NCBI GenBank assembly: GCA_934157205.1
Contig: CAKPHJ010000003.1
Location: 1-64,000, forward strand
DNA length: 64,000 bases
Origin: an uncultured Clostridia bacterium
Lineage (GTDB): Bacteria > Bacillota > Clostridia > TANB77 > CAG-508
Direction: 5' to 3'
Positions 56,959 through 64,000 of this stretch are shown piece after piece (within the stretch, counting starts at the first letter, position 1; every line of letters starts with the position of its first letter). Both the position numbers and the translations under genes were made by a program. The notes under the pieces are model-generated. The model saw nothing but the letters and a program-made list of their open reading frames with translations. It searched no databases and had not been told where the DNA came from.

Positions 56959-57913
56959 TTATTCTGCTTTTTCTAATGTTATTTTTCCTAACTTTCCGCT
57001 TCTAAAATCATCTAAAATTATTTTAGATGTTTTTTCATCATCTACCTCTCCTCCTGAAATTATACACCCTCTTTTTCTTCCAATTGTTTGCATAATTTCA
57101 TAAATTTTGAAATTTTCTGGTTCGGGTTTATTTAATGTTTCTTCTACATATTCTTTTGTTATTTTATATCTTTCTGTAACATTTTCCATATAATCTTTTA
57201 GTAATAATTTTAACAAATTATAGGCTACCTCAGTTTGTTCTAACACATCATCTTTTATAGTTCCTGTATATGCCAAATTTAGAGCTACTTGTTCATTTTC
57301 AAACTTTGGCCATAATACCCCTGGAGTATCCAAAAGTTCTATTTTCTCATTTACTCTTATCCATTGTTTCTTTTTGGTTACACCTGGCTTATTTCTTACT
57401 TCTAGTCTGCTACTTTTTGCTACCCTATTTATAAATGATGATTTTCCGTACATTTGGAATTCCTAATACCATTGCTCTTATTTTTCTTCCTGTTCTTCCT
57501 TTTTTAGCATATTCTTCCATCTCTATTTGTTTTACTTTTTCTGTTCCTCTTAAAATTTCATTTATTCCCTTTCCTTCGTTGCAATTTGCAAGTATTGCTA
57601 ACTGACCTTGTTTTTGAAAATATTTAATCCACTCCTCATTTTGTTTTTGGTCTGCTAAATCACTTTTATTTAATACTATTATTTTGTCTTTGTTTGCAGT
57701 TAGCTTTGCTATGTCTGGATTTCTGCTTGATATTGGAATTCTACTATCTAATATTTCTATTACTAAATCTATTAATTTTAGATCTTCTGTTATTTGTTTT
57801 TTTGTTTTTGCCATGTGGCCTGGGTACCAGTTAATTCCGACTTTAGTTAACTTTTCTTCTTGATTGTTATTTTTCTTTTCTTGTCTCATTTTTCTCTTTT
57901 GATACATATCCAT
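56959..57913 (-). CDS. rbgA: Ribosome biogenesis GTPase RbgA (YlqF), +1 frame break at CGG
   Basis: RbgA is a circularly permuted GTPase needed for late 50S assembly. The first frame holds NWYPGHMAKTKKQI, DSRIPISSRNPDI and NKSDLAD (G4), then MVLGIPNV. There the frame meets CGG (57446-57448). Skipping the C (AAT GTA C GGA AAA TCA) gives the G1 loop PNVGKSSFINR, followed by KPGVTKKKQWIR and LLDTPGVLWPKF. The glycine supplied is the essential P-loop residue. Without the shift the protein ends seven codons later. Total about 317 aa, slightly longer than usual. The 5' region is duplicated upstream of the KilA-N module. Confidence 0.92.
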
Positions 57914-58041
57914 TTAAATCACTTCCTTTTTTATTTTAATTTTTTACCATAATATTCAACATCTATTTCTGTTCCATCTGGATATACTTCTTTAGCATTT
58001 TTAATATGTTCTACAAATCCATAATGTTTATATATCTCTTT
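57903..58041. repeat. 139-bp direct repeat, copy beside rbgA
   Basis: Identical over 139 bases to 59529-59667. Contains the first codons of rbgA, its ribosome binding site and the last 34 codons of an upstream gene (ending YYGKKLK). Separation 1626 bases. It bounds the KilA-N/SWIM insert. Confidence 0.93.
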
Positions 58042-58057
58042 TTTTTATAATATCTTA

Positions 58058-58504
58058 TTAATACAAATTTCTTTTTACAAAATCATTATATATCCATTCA
58101 GGTCCGTAATCAAAAACTTGAATTAATTCTTCAATCAATTCTTGCTTTGACATTCTATTTAAGTATTTAATTGCTTTGTCATATTCCTCTTCTTGCTCTT
58201 TTTCATACTCTTCTTGTAATCGATTTTGTTCTTCTTCAAAACTAACTGCCTCATTTGGAAAAGCAGTAAAATATGTTGCAACTATATGCTTACATATTAT
58301 TCTTTTACCATTAGCTAAGGGACAATTACATGAAGATTTCCTAGGATGTTCAATATCCAAATGGACATTATAATTATTGGTTCCTTTTACAATGCTTGAA
58401 TACTCATTTTCATTTATTTTATTCAATTCAACAACCCTTTTTTCTTTATAATAATCTAAACCTCTCCAACATGAACTACCACTAGCTAAAGATATTATTC
58501 CCAT
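58058..58504 (-). CDS. SWIM zinc-finger protein
   Basis: The 148-aa protein has a SWIM motif, CNCPLANGKRIICKHIVATYF (CxC then CxH), near residues 60-80 and a C-terminal acidic helical region. SWIM domains bind DNA or protein partners. The ATG at 58504 is chosen because GAGGAG lies eight bases upstream; a longer start at 58528 overlaps the KilA-N gene. Gap to the KilA-N stop is 4 bases, so the two are coupled. Together they form the cargo of the repeat-bounded insert. Confidence 0.85.
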   Translation of the reverse strand: MGIISLASGSSCWRGLDYYKEKRVVELNKINENEYSSIVKGTNNYNVHLDIEHPRKSSCNCPLANGKRIICKHIVATYFTAFPNEAVSFEEEQNRLQEEYEKEQEEEYDKAIKYLNRMSKQELIEELIQVFDYGPEWIYNDFVKRNLY

Positions 58505-58508
58505 AACT

Positions 58509-59354
58509 TTACTCCTCTTTATTTCCATTTCCTAGCAATTTTATTTTTTCAGCATTATTAAGTATATTTAATTGATACTTTGCAATTTCACTTAATATTT
58601 CAAATCTTTCCTCTTTACTTTTTCCTTCTTTAATTAATTCTGCATTATGTGATTCTAAATTAGATAATACTGTTAACTCATTAATTGTTGCATAATCTCT
58701 AACATTAGATGTTTTTGCTAAATCAGAATTAAGTTCTCTCCATTTTTTAGCCGTTGTATTAAATACTGCAACATTCAAAACATCTGCTTCTTCAGCATAC
58801 TTTAACCATTCTCTATTTTTATAAAAATCATTATCTGGCAATATGTAATTTTTAATTGCATCCGTATGTATTAAATAATTGTTTTTCGTTAATATTCTTT
58901 TTACATCCCACTCCCTGTTTTGATTTTCAATTTCTTTTAACCTTTCAAATTCTTTTATTAAATACAGTTTAAATACCGGACTAATTGCAGAAGCGAATTC
59001 GAAAGCTATATCTTTATGTGCATAAGTTCCTCCATACTTTCCTCGTTTTGAATATATACCAATTGCATTTGTTTTTTCACACCATTCAGTAACACTTAAT
59101 GTAAATGTATGAAGTCCTGCACTTTTTCTAAACCCGTCGAATTCGACGGAATTAAAATTTGGATTATAAATAGACTCCCATGTTCCTAAAAATTCCAAAG
59201 TAATTCTATTTCTTAACCAGTTTCTTATAATGTCATCAGCTTTCGATTTTCCCTCTTTGTATTTACAAAAATCAGAAATACAAATATAATCATTATCATC
59301 TATGTTTGTAATATTTACTTTAATATTTTGAACTTCTATTATTTTATTTGACAT
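58509..59354 (-). CDS. KilA-N domain DNA-binding protein
   Basis: The 281-aa protein has a KilA-N domain: YICISDFCKYKEGKSKADDII followed by NWLRNRITLEFLGTWE, SVTEWCEKTNAIGIYSKRGKYGGTYAHKDIAFEFASAISP. A helical C-terminal region follows. Such proteins are abundant in phages and mobile elements. An ATTTGACAT-like AT-rich region upstream could hold the promoter. It is expressed with the SWIM gene. Confidence 0.88.
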   Translation of the reverse strand: MSNKIIEVQNIKVNITNIDDNDYICISDFCKYKEGKSKADDIIRNWLRNRITLEFLGTWESIYNPNFNSVEFDGFRKSAGLHTFTLSVTEWCEKTNAIGIYSKRGKYGGTYAHKDIAFEFASAISPVFKLYLIKEFERLKEIENQNREWDVKRILTKNNYLIHTDAIKNYILPDNDFYKNREWLKYAEEADVLNVAVFNTTAKKWRELNSDLAKTSNVRDYATINELTVLSNLESHNAELIKEGKSKEERFEILSEIAKYQLNILNNAEKIKLLGNGNKEE

Positions 59355-59413
59355 ATATTCACCTCCAATTTATCAAATTACGAAAGATAAAATTTTGAAA
59401 AAATGTTGATTTT

Positions 59414-59539
59414 TCAATAGTTTCGGCTAGTGTTTAGATAATTCGTACTATACCAGTTAATTCCGACTGAAAGAAAACTTTTTTGACTATCATTATTTTT
59501 CTTTTCTGCTCTGATTTTTCTTTTTTGGTACATATCCAT
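59414..59539 (-). pseudogene. rbgA: 5' fragment of a second rbgA copy
   Basis: 41 codons: MDMYQKRKIRAEKKNNDSQK, then ending VGINWY at residue 30 exactly as in the intact gene, after which it diverges and stops. It is not identical to the intact 5' end: at least ten residues differ, while the 139 bases upstream are identical. So the two 5' ends come from different alleles. Confidence 0.82.
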
Positions 59540-59667
59540 TTAAATCACTTCCTTTTTTATTTTAATTTTTTACCATAATATTCAACATCTATTTCTGTTC
59601 CATCTGGATATACTTCTTTAGCATTTTTAATATGTTCTACAAATCCATAATGTTTATATATCTCTTT
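59529..59667. repeat. 139-bp direct repeat, distal copy
   Basis: Identical to 57903-58041. Carries the rbgA start context and the 3' end of the decayed gene that continues to its right. Confidence 0.93.
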
Positions 59668-60056
59668 GTTTCTTATCTATAAACTTCAGTATTATAATTT
59701 TTCCGTCAGGTGCAGTTATTTTCATTTTGGAAACAATTGAATTTTTATCTAATTCGTTTTCTTCAAATATATATTTCAAGTGTAAACTTATATTAAATGT
59801 GCTTAAATTGTAATTTGTATTTATGTTATCCAAAATAATTTTTCATATTTTCTTGAATCCATCCATTCTTTAAATTTATTAAAATACTCTTTAATCTCTT
59901 CTATGCTTTCTTCTGAAATTTTACTATATCTATATATTCCCTTTATCTTGTTAAAGCTAAAAACAAATAAAATAAACCTACTAAAATTAAAATTCCAAAT
60001 ATAATTCCTATTATTTTTTTTATAATCCCATTATTTTTCTTATTTTTATTACTCAT
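59557..60056 (-). pseudogene. Decayed membrane protein gene
   Basis: The frame opens at 60056 with a strong GGAGGAAT site: a basic start, then membrane segment IFGILILVGLFYLFLALTR and a stop after 37 codons. Further readable pieces follow in other frames: YRYSKISEESIEEIKEYF, then KMKITAPDGKIIILKFIDKK, then YGFVEHIKNAKEVYPDGT to a stop at 59557. At least three frame changes are needed and none lies at CGG, so this looks like real decay. Confidence 0.55.
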
Positions 60057-60067
60057 ATCTATTCCTC

Positions 60068-60790
60068 CTATATATACTCATATTCAACATTATAATCTTT
60101 ATATTTTTTATTACTTTTAACAAATGTTTCTATCAAACTTTTTCCATTTTCATCTGCTTTTTCCAATAATCCATTATTAATAGCATCTTCTTCCCCTTGA
60201 TTTGTTAATTCTTTTAAAGCTTCATTATATTGTTCTGAATTAATTCTTGAAAATAAACTTTCAGAATCGATATAAGATTTAAATGAATTTAAATCTGGTG
60301 TAGCATTATATACTCTTGAATGAGGAAGTTTTATTTTTATTGTTTTTGTTTCATCATTTATGTTTTCAATAGATATTTCACTAAAATTTATTGATGCATC
60401 AACTTGTACTATATAACTAAACATTTTTCTGCTTTCTGTAAATGGTATATCAAACTTTGCAAAAATTTTTCTATTAACAGTGCTGTCTTCTAAAACTCGT
60501 ACAAATGCAGATTGTGTTACTAATTCACCAACATTTTTAAATTCTATACTTAATGAATCTGCTTGTGATGTGAATATATAACTATATTTTATACCTAAAA
60601 TAAAAATTCCTATAAAAATTAATATAATTATAAGTGTTTTTATTATTTTAGGGCAGTGGCTAATAGCTGTTACTATAGTTCTTTTTTTTGTTTTTTTATT
60701 AGAATTATCATTTATTTCTTCTGTTATTTTTTCCGTTTTTTCTTCTGTTTTTATTTTGTTTTGCTCTTTATTTTCTTCATTATTTTCCAT
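60068..60790 (-). CDS. DUF4230 membrane-anchored protein
   Basis: The protein, about 240 aa, has an acidic-basic N-terminus, one membrane segment (near residues 50-70) and an extracellular DUF4230 domain: ELVTQSAFVRVLEDSTVN, then YIVQVDASINFSEI and IKLPHSRVYN. Function is unknown. I chose ATG at 60790, with AAAGGA 12 bases upstream, over the ATG that abuts the site at 60802. The gene next downstream is decayed. Confidence 0.85.
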   Translation of the reverse strand: MENNEENKEQNKIKTEEKTEKITEEINDNSNKKTKKRTIVTAISHCPKIIKTLIIILIFIGIFILGIKYSYIFTSQADSLSIEFKNVGELVTQSAFVRVLEDSTVNRKIFAKFDIPFTESRKMFSYIVQVDASINFSEISIENINDETKTIKIKLPHSRVYNATPDLNSFKSYIDSESLFSRINSEQYNEALKELTNQGEEDAINNGLLEKADENGKSLIETFVKSNKKYKDYNVEYEYI

Positions 60791-60924
60791 TATTTTGTCC
60801 ATTCCTTTCTTTATTTTCTAACACTACGTATTTTAAAGCATAAAATGATTAAAATATATATTTAATTATCTTTAAAACTTTTTTCTTCTACCATTAATTT
60901 TGACATATTTATTATATAATAAAA

Positions 60925-60957
60925 GCTAGATAATTTCAACTAATTATCTAGCTTTTG
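60925..60957 (-). terminator. Terminator overlapping the end of the 160-aa gene
   Basis: AAAAGCTAGATAAT and ATTATCTAGCTTTT pair around an 8-base loop. It overlaps the last codons of the gene at 60944. Confidence 0.7.
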
Positions 60958-61426
60958 ATTTTTCTTTATTTTTTTGTTCAAAAAATTTTAATGCATTATT
61001 ATCTAATTTATGCATATATTTTCTCATTTCATTCGTATCTTGTTTTTCTTGTAAACTTTTTAATTTTTGTATTATGTTTGTTATTTCGTTAAAATTCACT
61101 TTATACTTTTCACAAATCTTTTGAAAATTCGTTTTTATTTCTGTTTCATTCATGTGCAATATCTCAAAAGATAATGAATAAAAGTAACTTTCTGAAGGTG
61201 TTGTTTTTCCTGTCTCTCCAATATTCATCTGTTTTTTCGTTTTTCTTATTATTTCAAATATTTCATATACATCTGTTTCTAATTTTTTACTTGCATATCT
61301 TAAAATTTCAAAATCATAATATGTATTATGATTTTTTTCAGATGTTGTAGGTACATGATCTACATTTTGATTCATTTCAGATGTAGATACATTTAAACCT
61401 TTTTTAAAACTATTTTCTTTACTCAT
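60944..61426 (-). CDS. Hypothetical protein, 160 aa
   Basis: This hydrophilic helical protein begins MSKENSFKKGLNVSTSEMNQ and has YDFEILRYASKKLETDVYEIF and a coiled-coil C-terminus ending KNKEKSKAR. No family is recognised. The ATG at 61426 is preferred (AAAGAGG upstream); an in-frame ATG 15 codons earlier lacks a site. It follows the response-regulator fragment. Confidence 0.65.
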   Translation of the reverse strand: MSKENSFKKGLNVSTSEMNQNVDHVPTTSEKNHNTYYDFEILRYASKKLETDVYEIFEIIRKTKKQMNIGETGKTTPSESYFYSLSFEILHMNETEIKTNFQKICEKYKVNFNEITNIIQKLKSLQEKQDTNEMRKYMHKLDNNALKFFEQKNKEKSKAR

Positions 61427-61495
61427 AATAACAAAATACCTCTTTCTTGCTTTTATAATAAGTATTATCATTTATATTTTATTTATTCATATCTT

Positions 61496-61597
61496 TTAAT
61501 TAATTGCTGTTCCATCAACAATATATTTTTCTTTTCTTAATCTACTAGCTATTACATCTACAATTTTAAATTCATCTTCTACTATTAATATTCTCAT
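61496..61597 (-). pseudogene. N-terminal fragment of an OmpR-type response regulator
   Basis: 33 codons with the receiver-domain start MRILIVEDEFKIVDVIASRL, including the acidic ED pair, then a stop where the phosphorylated Asp region should follow. A full AAAGGTGAT ribosome binding site remains. The rest of the regulator and its kinase are missing. Either a truncated pseudogene or a translated micro-ORF. Confidence 0.65.
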
Positions 61598-61633
61598 TTT
61601 TATCACCTTTTATAGAATATCATTTTAGAATTT

Positions 61634-62119
61634 TTATAATGTTCTATAATTATTTTTATCAGCTCTATCGTCTAATTTTCTATCAAATTTTTCATTTTTA
61701 TAAAACCAATCTGTTTTTTTGTCTTTTGGATTTGCTTTTCTTCCTTTGTCTAATAATAGATCTAATAGAACGGCTATTGGAAGTATTATTCCTATTAATG
61801 CTATAAATACATTTAAATATGTTGCAACATCTGTTATATCATATGAATTTTCAATCATTGTTCTTATACCATTTGTAAGTGTTGTTCCAAAATATATTCC
61901 ATATGATAATAAATATAATAATGCTCCTAACATTTTTCTTTTTACTATTAATACTAAGCATAATAAGACAACAAATAATAATATTACTTCCATAGTTTGA
62001 TTTATAGGCTCTATTCCACCAAAGTCAATTTTTAATTCGTAAGTAAATGCTACTATAATTCTAAAAATCCAAAACATTATCGCAAACATTATTATTAGCC
62101 ATGTTGAAAAATTTTTCAT
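61634..62119 (-). CDS. Membrane protein of unknown function, 161 aa
   Basis: The protein has four hydrophobic segments (about residues 5-25, 42-60, 66-85, 102-122) and a charged cytoplasmic tail KANPKDKKTDWFYKNEKFDR. No family is recognised. A strong GAGGAGGAAAA site precedes the ATG. A long hairpin lies in its 5' region (62148-62233). Confidence 0.75.
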   Translation of the reverse strand: MKNFSTWLIIMFAIMFWIFRIIVAFTYELKIDFGGIEPINQTMEVILLFVVLLCLVLIVKRKMLGALLYLLSYGIYFGTTLTNGIRTMIENSYDITDVATYLNVFIALIGIILPIAVLLDLLLDKGRKANPKDKKTDWFYKNEKFDRKLDDRADKNNYRTL

Positions 62120-62147
62120 TTGTTTTCCTCCTCTATATTTATAAGAA

Positions 62148-62233
62148 GGGCATTTCTCCTTTTAAGTTAAATTTAATGTTACACTCCTTTAATAGTTTTA
62201 ACAATTAATTTACTTAAGAAGGAGCAATACCCC
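62148..62233. promoter_or_regulatory. Long imperfect hairpin in the leader of the 161-aa gene
   Basis: The two ends (about 23 bases each) pair imperfectly: GGGTATTGCTCCTTCTTAAG against CTTAAAAGGAGAAATGCCC. The loop is about 40 bases and there is no T-run. It could be a processing site or leader structure. Confidence 0.4.
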
Positions 62234-62251
62234 TATTAATAATATTTAAAA

Positions 62252-62560
62252 TTAATCTACAAAGTCAAAATCATCTTTGAATTTTTCTTTGAATATGTCA
62301 AATACTTTGTTTAGTATTTCTTCGTCTTCTACACTTATATAAGATTCTTCTTCTGATTCTTCTTCAGTGTCTTCTACTTTAAGTATTACAACTTCTCCTT
62401 CTTCTTCTTCGCCTTCTTCAGTAATTGGTAGTAATACAACATATTCTTCGTCATCTAATTCTATTAAATCTAAAAATTCAAATTTAACTTCATTTCCCTC
62501 TTCGTCGTTTAATACAACTATATTATCTTCTAAATTTTCTCCTTCAAAATTTTCTTCCAT
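62252..62560 (-). CDS. DUF1292 acidic protein
   Basis: The 102-aa very acidic protein has NIVVLNDEEGNEVKFEFLDLIELDDEEYVVLLPI, the DUF1292 (YrzB-like) core. It is commonly found after ireB and ruvX in Clostridia, as here. Function unknown. AAAGGAGAAA precedes the ATG. Confidence 0.95.
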   Translation of the reverse strand: MEENFEGENLEDNIVVLNDEEGNEVKFEFLDLIELDDEEYVVLLPITEEGEEEEGEVVILKVEDTEEESEEESYISVEDEEILNKVFDIFKEKFKDDFDFVD

Positions 62561-62628
62561 TATTTTTCTCCTTTCAATTTTATTAATTATATTTGTTTTT
62601 AATATAATAACTTATTTAATATAATAAC

Positions 62629-63072
62629 CTATATTTCATTTTTTTTCAATGTATTTTTTAATTTATTTAAATAAGTTTCTAAAATATATACTGCAGATAT
62701 AGTATCCACTATATTTTTCTTTTTATTCTTATTAACATCTAAAAAATTCATTGTTTTATGTGCTTCAACTGTTGTTAACCTTTCGTCTACTGTTTCTATA
62801 TTAATTTTGTTATATTTGCATTTTAATTTGTGTATAAATTTTTCGGTTATTTCTGCTCTTTGAGACATTGTTCCATTCATATTTAGTGGCATTCCAACTA
62901 CTATTGTTGCAATATCAGGATATACACTTAAAATTTCATCTAATCTTTTTAAAATATTTTTATCTGTCCCATTTCTTTGTATTGTTTCTAATCCTTGTGC
63001 TGTTATATTTAGTGCATCTGTAATTGCAACTCCGACTCTTGCTTCACCATAGTCAATTCCTAAAATTCTCAT
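62629..63072 (-). CDS. ruvX: Holliday junction resolvase-like RuvX (YqgF)
   Basis: The 147-aa RNase H-fold nuclease acts in pre-16S rRNA 5' end processing and may cut Holliday junctions. It has MRILGIDYGEARVGVAITDA, VVGMPLNMNGTMSQRAE, and VDERLTTVEAHKTM with the catalytic acids. It starts one base after the ireB stop. Confidence 0.97.
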   Translation of the reverse strand: MRILGIDYGEARVGVAITDALNITAQGLETIQRNGTDKNILKRLDEILSVYPDIATIVVGMPLNMNGTMSQRAEITEKFIHKLKCKYNKINIETVDERLTTVEAHKTMNFLDVNKNKKKNIVDTISAVYILETYLNKLKNTLKKNEI

Positions 63073-63073
63073 T

Positions 63074-63331
63074 TTATTTTTCGTCTATTCCTATATAGTT
63101 TTTAACCATTTTTTCAAGCAATTCATCTCTCTCTATTGTTCTAATTTTATTTCTTGCATCATTATGACTTGTAATATATGTTGGATCTCCAGACAATATA
63201 TATCCTACAATTTGATTTATTGGATTATAACCTTTTTCTATTAAAGAATTATACACATCTTTTAATATTTCTTGGCATTTTTCATTTTCTTCCCTTTCAA
63301 CTTCAAAATGCATTGTTTTATCAAAATCCAT
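63074..63331 (-). CDS. ireB: IreB family regulatory phosphoprotein
   Basis: IreB is a small protein phosphorylated by the PASTA kinase IreK in enterococci, where it affects cephalosporin tolerance. The 85-aa protein has the family core [50 protein letters not shown] precedes the ATG. It forms the usual unit with ruvX and DUF1292. Confidence 0.97.
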   Translation of the reverse strand: MDFDKTMHFEVEREENEKCQEILKDVYNSLIEKGYNPINQIVGYILSGDPTYITSHNDARNKIRTIERDELLEKMVKNYIGIDEK

Positions 63332-63344
63332 ATCTATTCCTCCT

Positions 63345-64000
63345 TTATATGTTTGTTATGTTGCTTTCGTTTATATCAGCTTCATCTAAGTATTCTTCTA
63401 ATTTTTTTAGAACTTCTTCAAGTCCTGTTCCCTTATAATATGATGAAATTACAAAATTTAATTTTGGTATTGCAACTTCTTCACCTTGTTTTTTAGGTTG
63501 TAAACCTTGTTCTTGTCTTTCTACAGGAGTTAATTCAATTTTCATTGATTCTATTACGTTTTTCATTTCATTTAGGAAATCGGCTGTGCTACCAGCTTCT
63601 ACTCCAGAAAATGCAATTACAAATTTAGGTCCCATATATCTAACAAAAACATAGTCACTTGAAATATTTTGTTTTATGTAATTACTTATTTTAGTGATTA
63701 CCTTATTTCCTAATTCTCTCGAATATTTTTTATTTATTTCTTGTATATTTATAATTTTAAACATACAAATTGTAGAAATTGTATATTGGTCTATTATCTT
63801 TTTTCCTTCTCCATATAAATATTCTTCAGAATATAGTCCTGTAAATTGATCTGTTCTTACTATTGTTTCTAGTGTTTTTTGATGCACTACTGTTTTTAAA
63901 ACTGAAACAATATTTTCTTTTATAACTTCTAATACAGTTGTATCTACATTGTCAAAATCATGTGGTGTTCCGCTTTCTATAATCCAATATCCAATATAAA
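63345..64000 (-). CDS. Degenerate GGDEF-domain protein, C-terminal part (runs off window)
   Basis: The open frame runs from the right edge to 63345, about 217 codons. It has [21 protein letters not shown], which is the DxLTGLxN start of a GGDEF domain, then [21 protein letters not shown] and [15 protein letters not shown], where the GGDEF signature is replaced by MGPKF. It therefore probably does not make cyclic-di-GMP. A Gly/Lys/Gln-containing tail follows. The upstream part lies outside the window. Confidence 0.82.
   Translation of the reverse strand, partial: YIGYWIIESGTPHDFDNVDTTVLEVIKENIVSVLKTVVHQKTLETIVRTDQFTGLYSEEYLYGEGKKIIDQYTISTICMFKIINIQEINKKYSRELGNKVITKISNYIKQNISSDYVFVRYMGPKFVIAFSGVEAGSTADFLNEMKNVIESMKIELTPVERQEQGLQPKKQGEEVAIPKLNFVISSYYKGTGLEEVLKKLEEYLDEADINESNITNI

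Noticed and set aside
3697..57448. Sequencing or assembly error as the whole explanation of the five frame breaks
   Set aside because: Errors would fall at homopolymers and regardless of frame or gene. Here all five are a C before GG, all create an in-frame CGG, and all leave a Gly codon next. I cannot exclude error without reads.
3697..57448. CGG reassigned to another amino acid without a frame change
   Set aside because: Reading on in the zero frame reaches stop codons within 2-10 codons in the five clear cases, and homology continues only in the +1 frame.
3697..57448. Classical -1 slippery heptamers or a prfB-type stop-codon shift
   Set aside because: No X XXY YYZ heptamer precedes the sites and none has a stop codon in the A site. 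Only xseA has an SD-like run close upstream.
1..64000. CRISPR arrays, rRNA operons, complete insertion sequences or prophage
   Set aside because: No regularly spaced repeats, rRNA signatures, transposases, integrases or structural phage genes were seen.

Overview
The window is a very AT-rich chromosomal segment from a Firmicute of the class Clostridia. The evidence is a spore-engulfment hydrolase (SpoIIP), formate-tetrahydrofolate ligase, the Asp23/AmaP/DUF2273 envelope module, the ireB-ruvX-DUF1292 cluster, Mini-RNase III, RbgA and GGAGG-type ribosome binding sites. Nearly every gene is on the minus strand. The exceptions are a 93-aa gene at 7.3 kb and two small sigma-region-4 genes at 12-13 kb. 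No species can be named from the sequence alone.

Layout in plus coordinates, with most genes read right to left. 0-12 kb holds housekeeping genes: uvrA 5' end, fhs, xseAB, nusB, asp23/amaP, dtd, gpsA, plsY, der. 11.9-13 kb is a tandemly duplicated cassette of promoter, hairpin leader, sigma-region-4 protein and terminator on the plus strand. 13-19.4 kb has pyk, an acyl-ACP thioesterase, pgi, spoIIP and glmM. 19.4-35 kb is a cell-surface polysaccharide locus: PHP phosphatase, BY-kinase, Wzz, a sortase with its substrate, a wecB remnant, flippase, polymerase, several glycosyltransferases, pyruvyl transferase, glf and the priming sugar transferase. 35.2-37.1 kb is an AbiEi/AbiEii toxin-antitoxin module flanked by copies of the argS 3' end. 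37-56 kb has argS, galE, cysS, a class A PBP, another glycosyltransferase, tRNA-Leu, metG, a Ca-type P-ATPase and tRNA-Glu. 56-60 kb has mrnC, rbgA and a KilA-N/SWIM module flanked by copies of the rbgA 5' region. 60-64 kb ends in ruvX, ireB and a partial GGDEF gene.

The most striking observation concerns the codon CGG. I checked by eye every CCG trinucleotide on the plus strand against the frames of the recognised minus-strand genes. CGG occurs in frame only six times. In five (xseA, a membrane protein at 6-7 kb, spoIIP, the priming sugar transferase, rbgA) the reading frame breaks exactly there. It is restored by skipping the C and reading the next three bases, always GGN, as a glycine that is usually a core motif residue (RGGGS, SLVGPR, NVGKS). 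The sixth, near the end of a DUF212 protein, also gives a plausible C-terminus when shifted. The simplest reading is that CGG is not decoded as a normal sense codon here and instead directs a +1 shift into GGN, used repeatedly across unrelated genes. The only gene using CGG as an apparently ordinary Arg codon is the first sigma-like cassette gene (three times), so that cassette is foreign or its expression depends on CGG decoding.

Two accessory modules (AbiE and KilA-N/SWIM) share an architecture in which the insert is bounded by long direct repeats carrying the end of the neighbouring essential gene. Three intergenic copies of a TTACAATT-ended hairpin form a small repeat family. Several gene fragments (wecB, a response regulator, an rbgA 5' end, a decayed membrane protein) mark past rearrangement.
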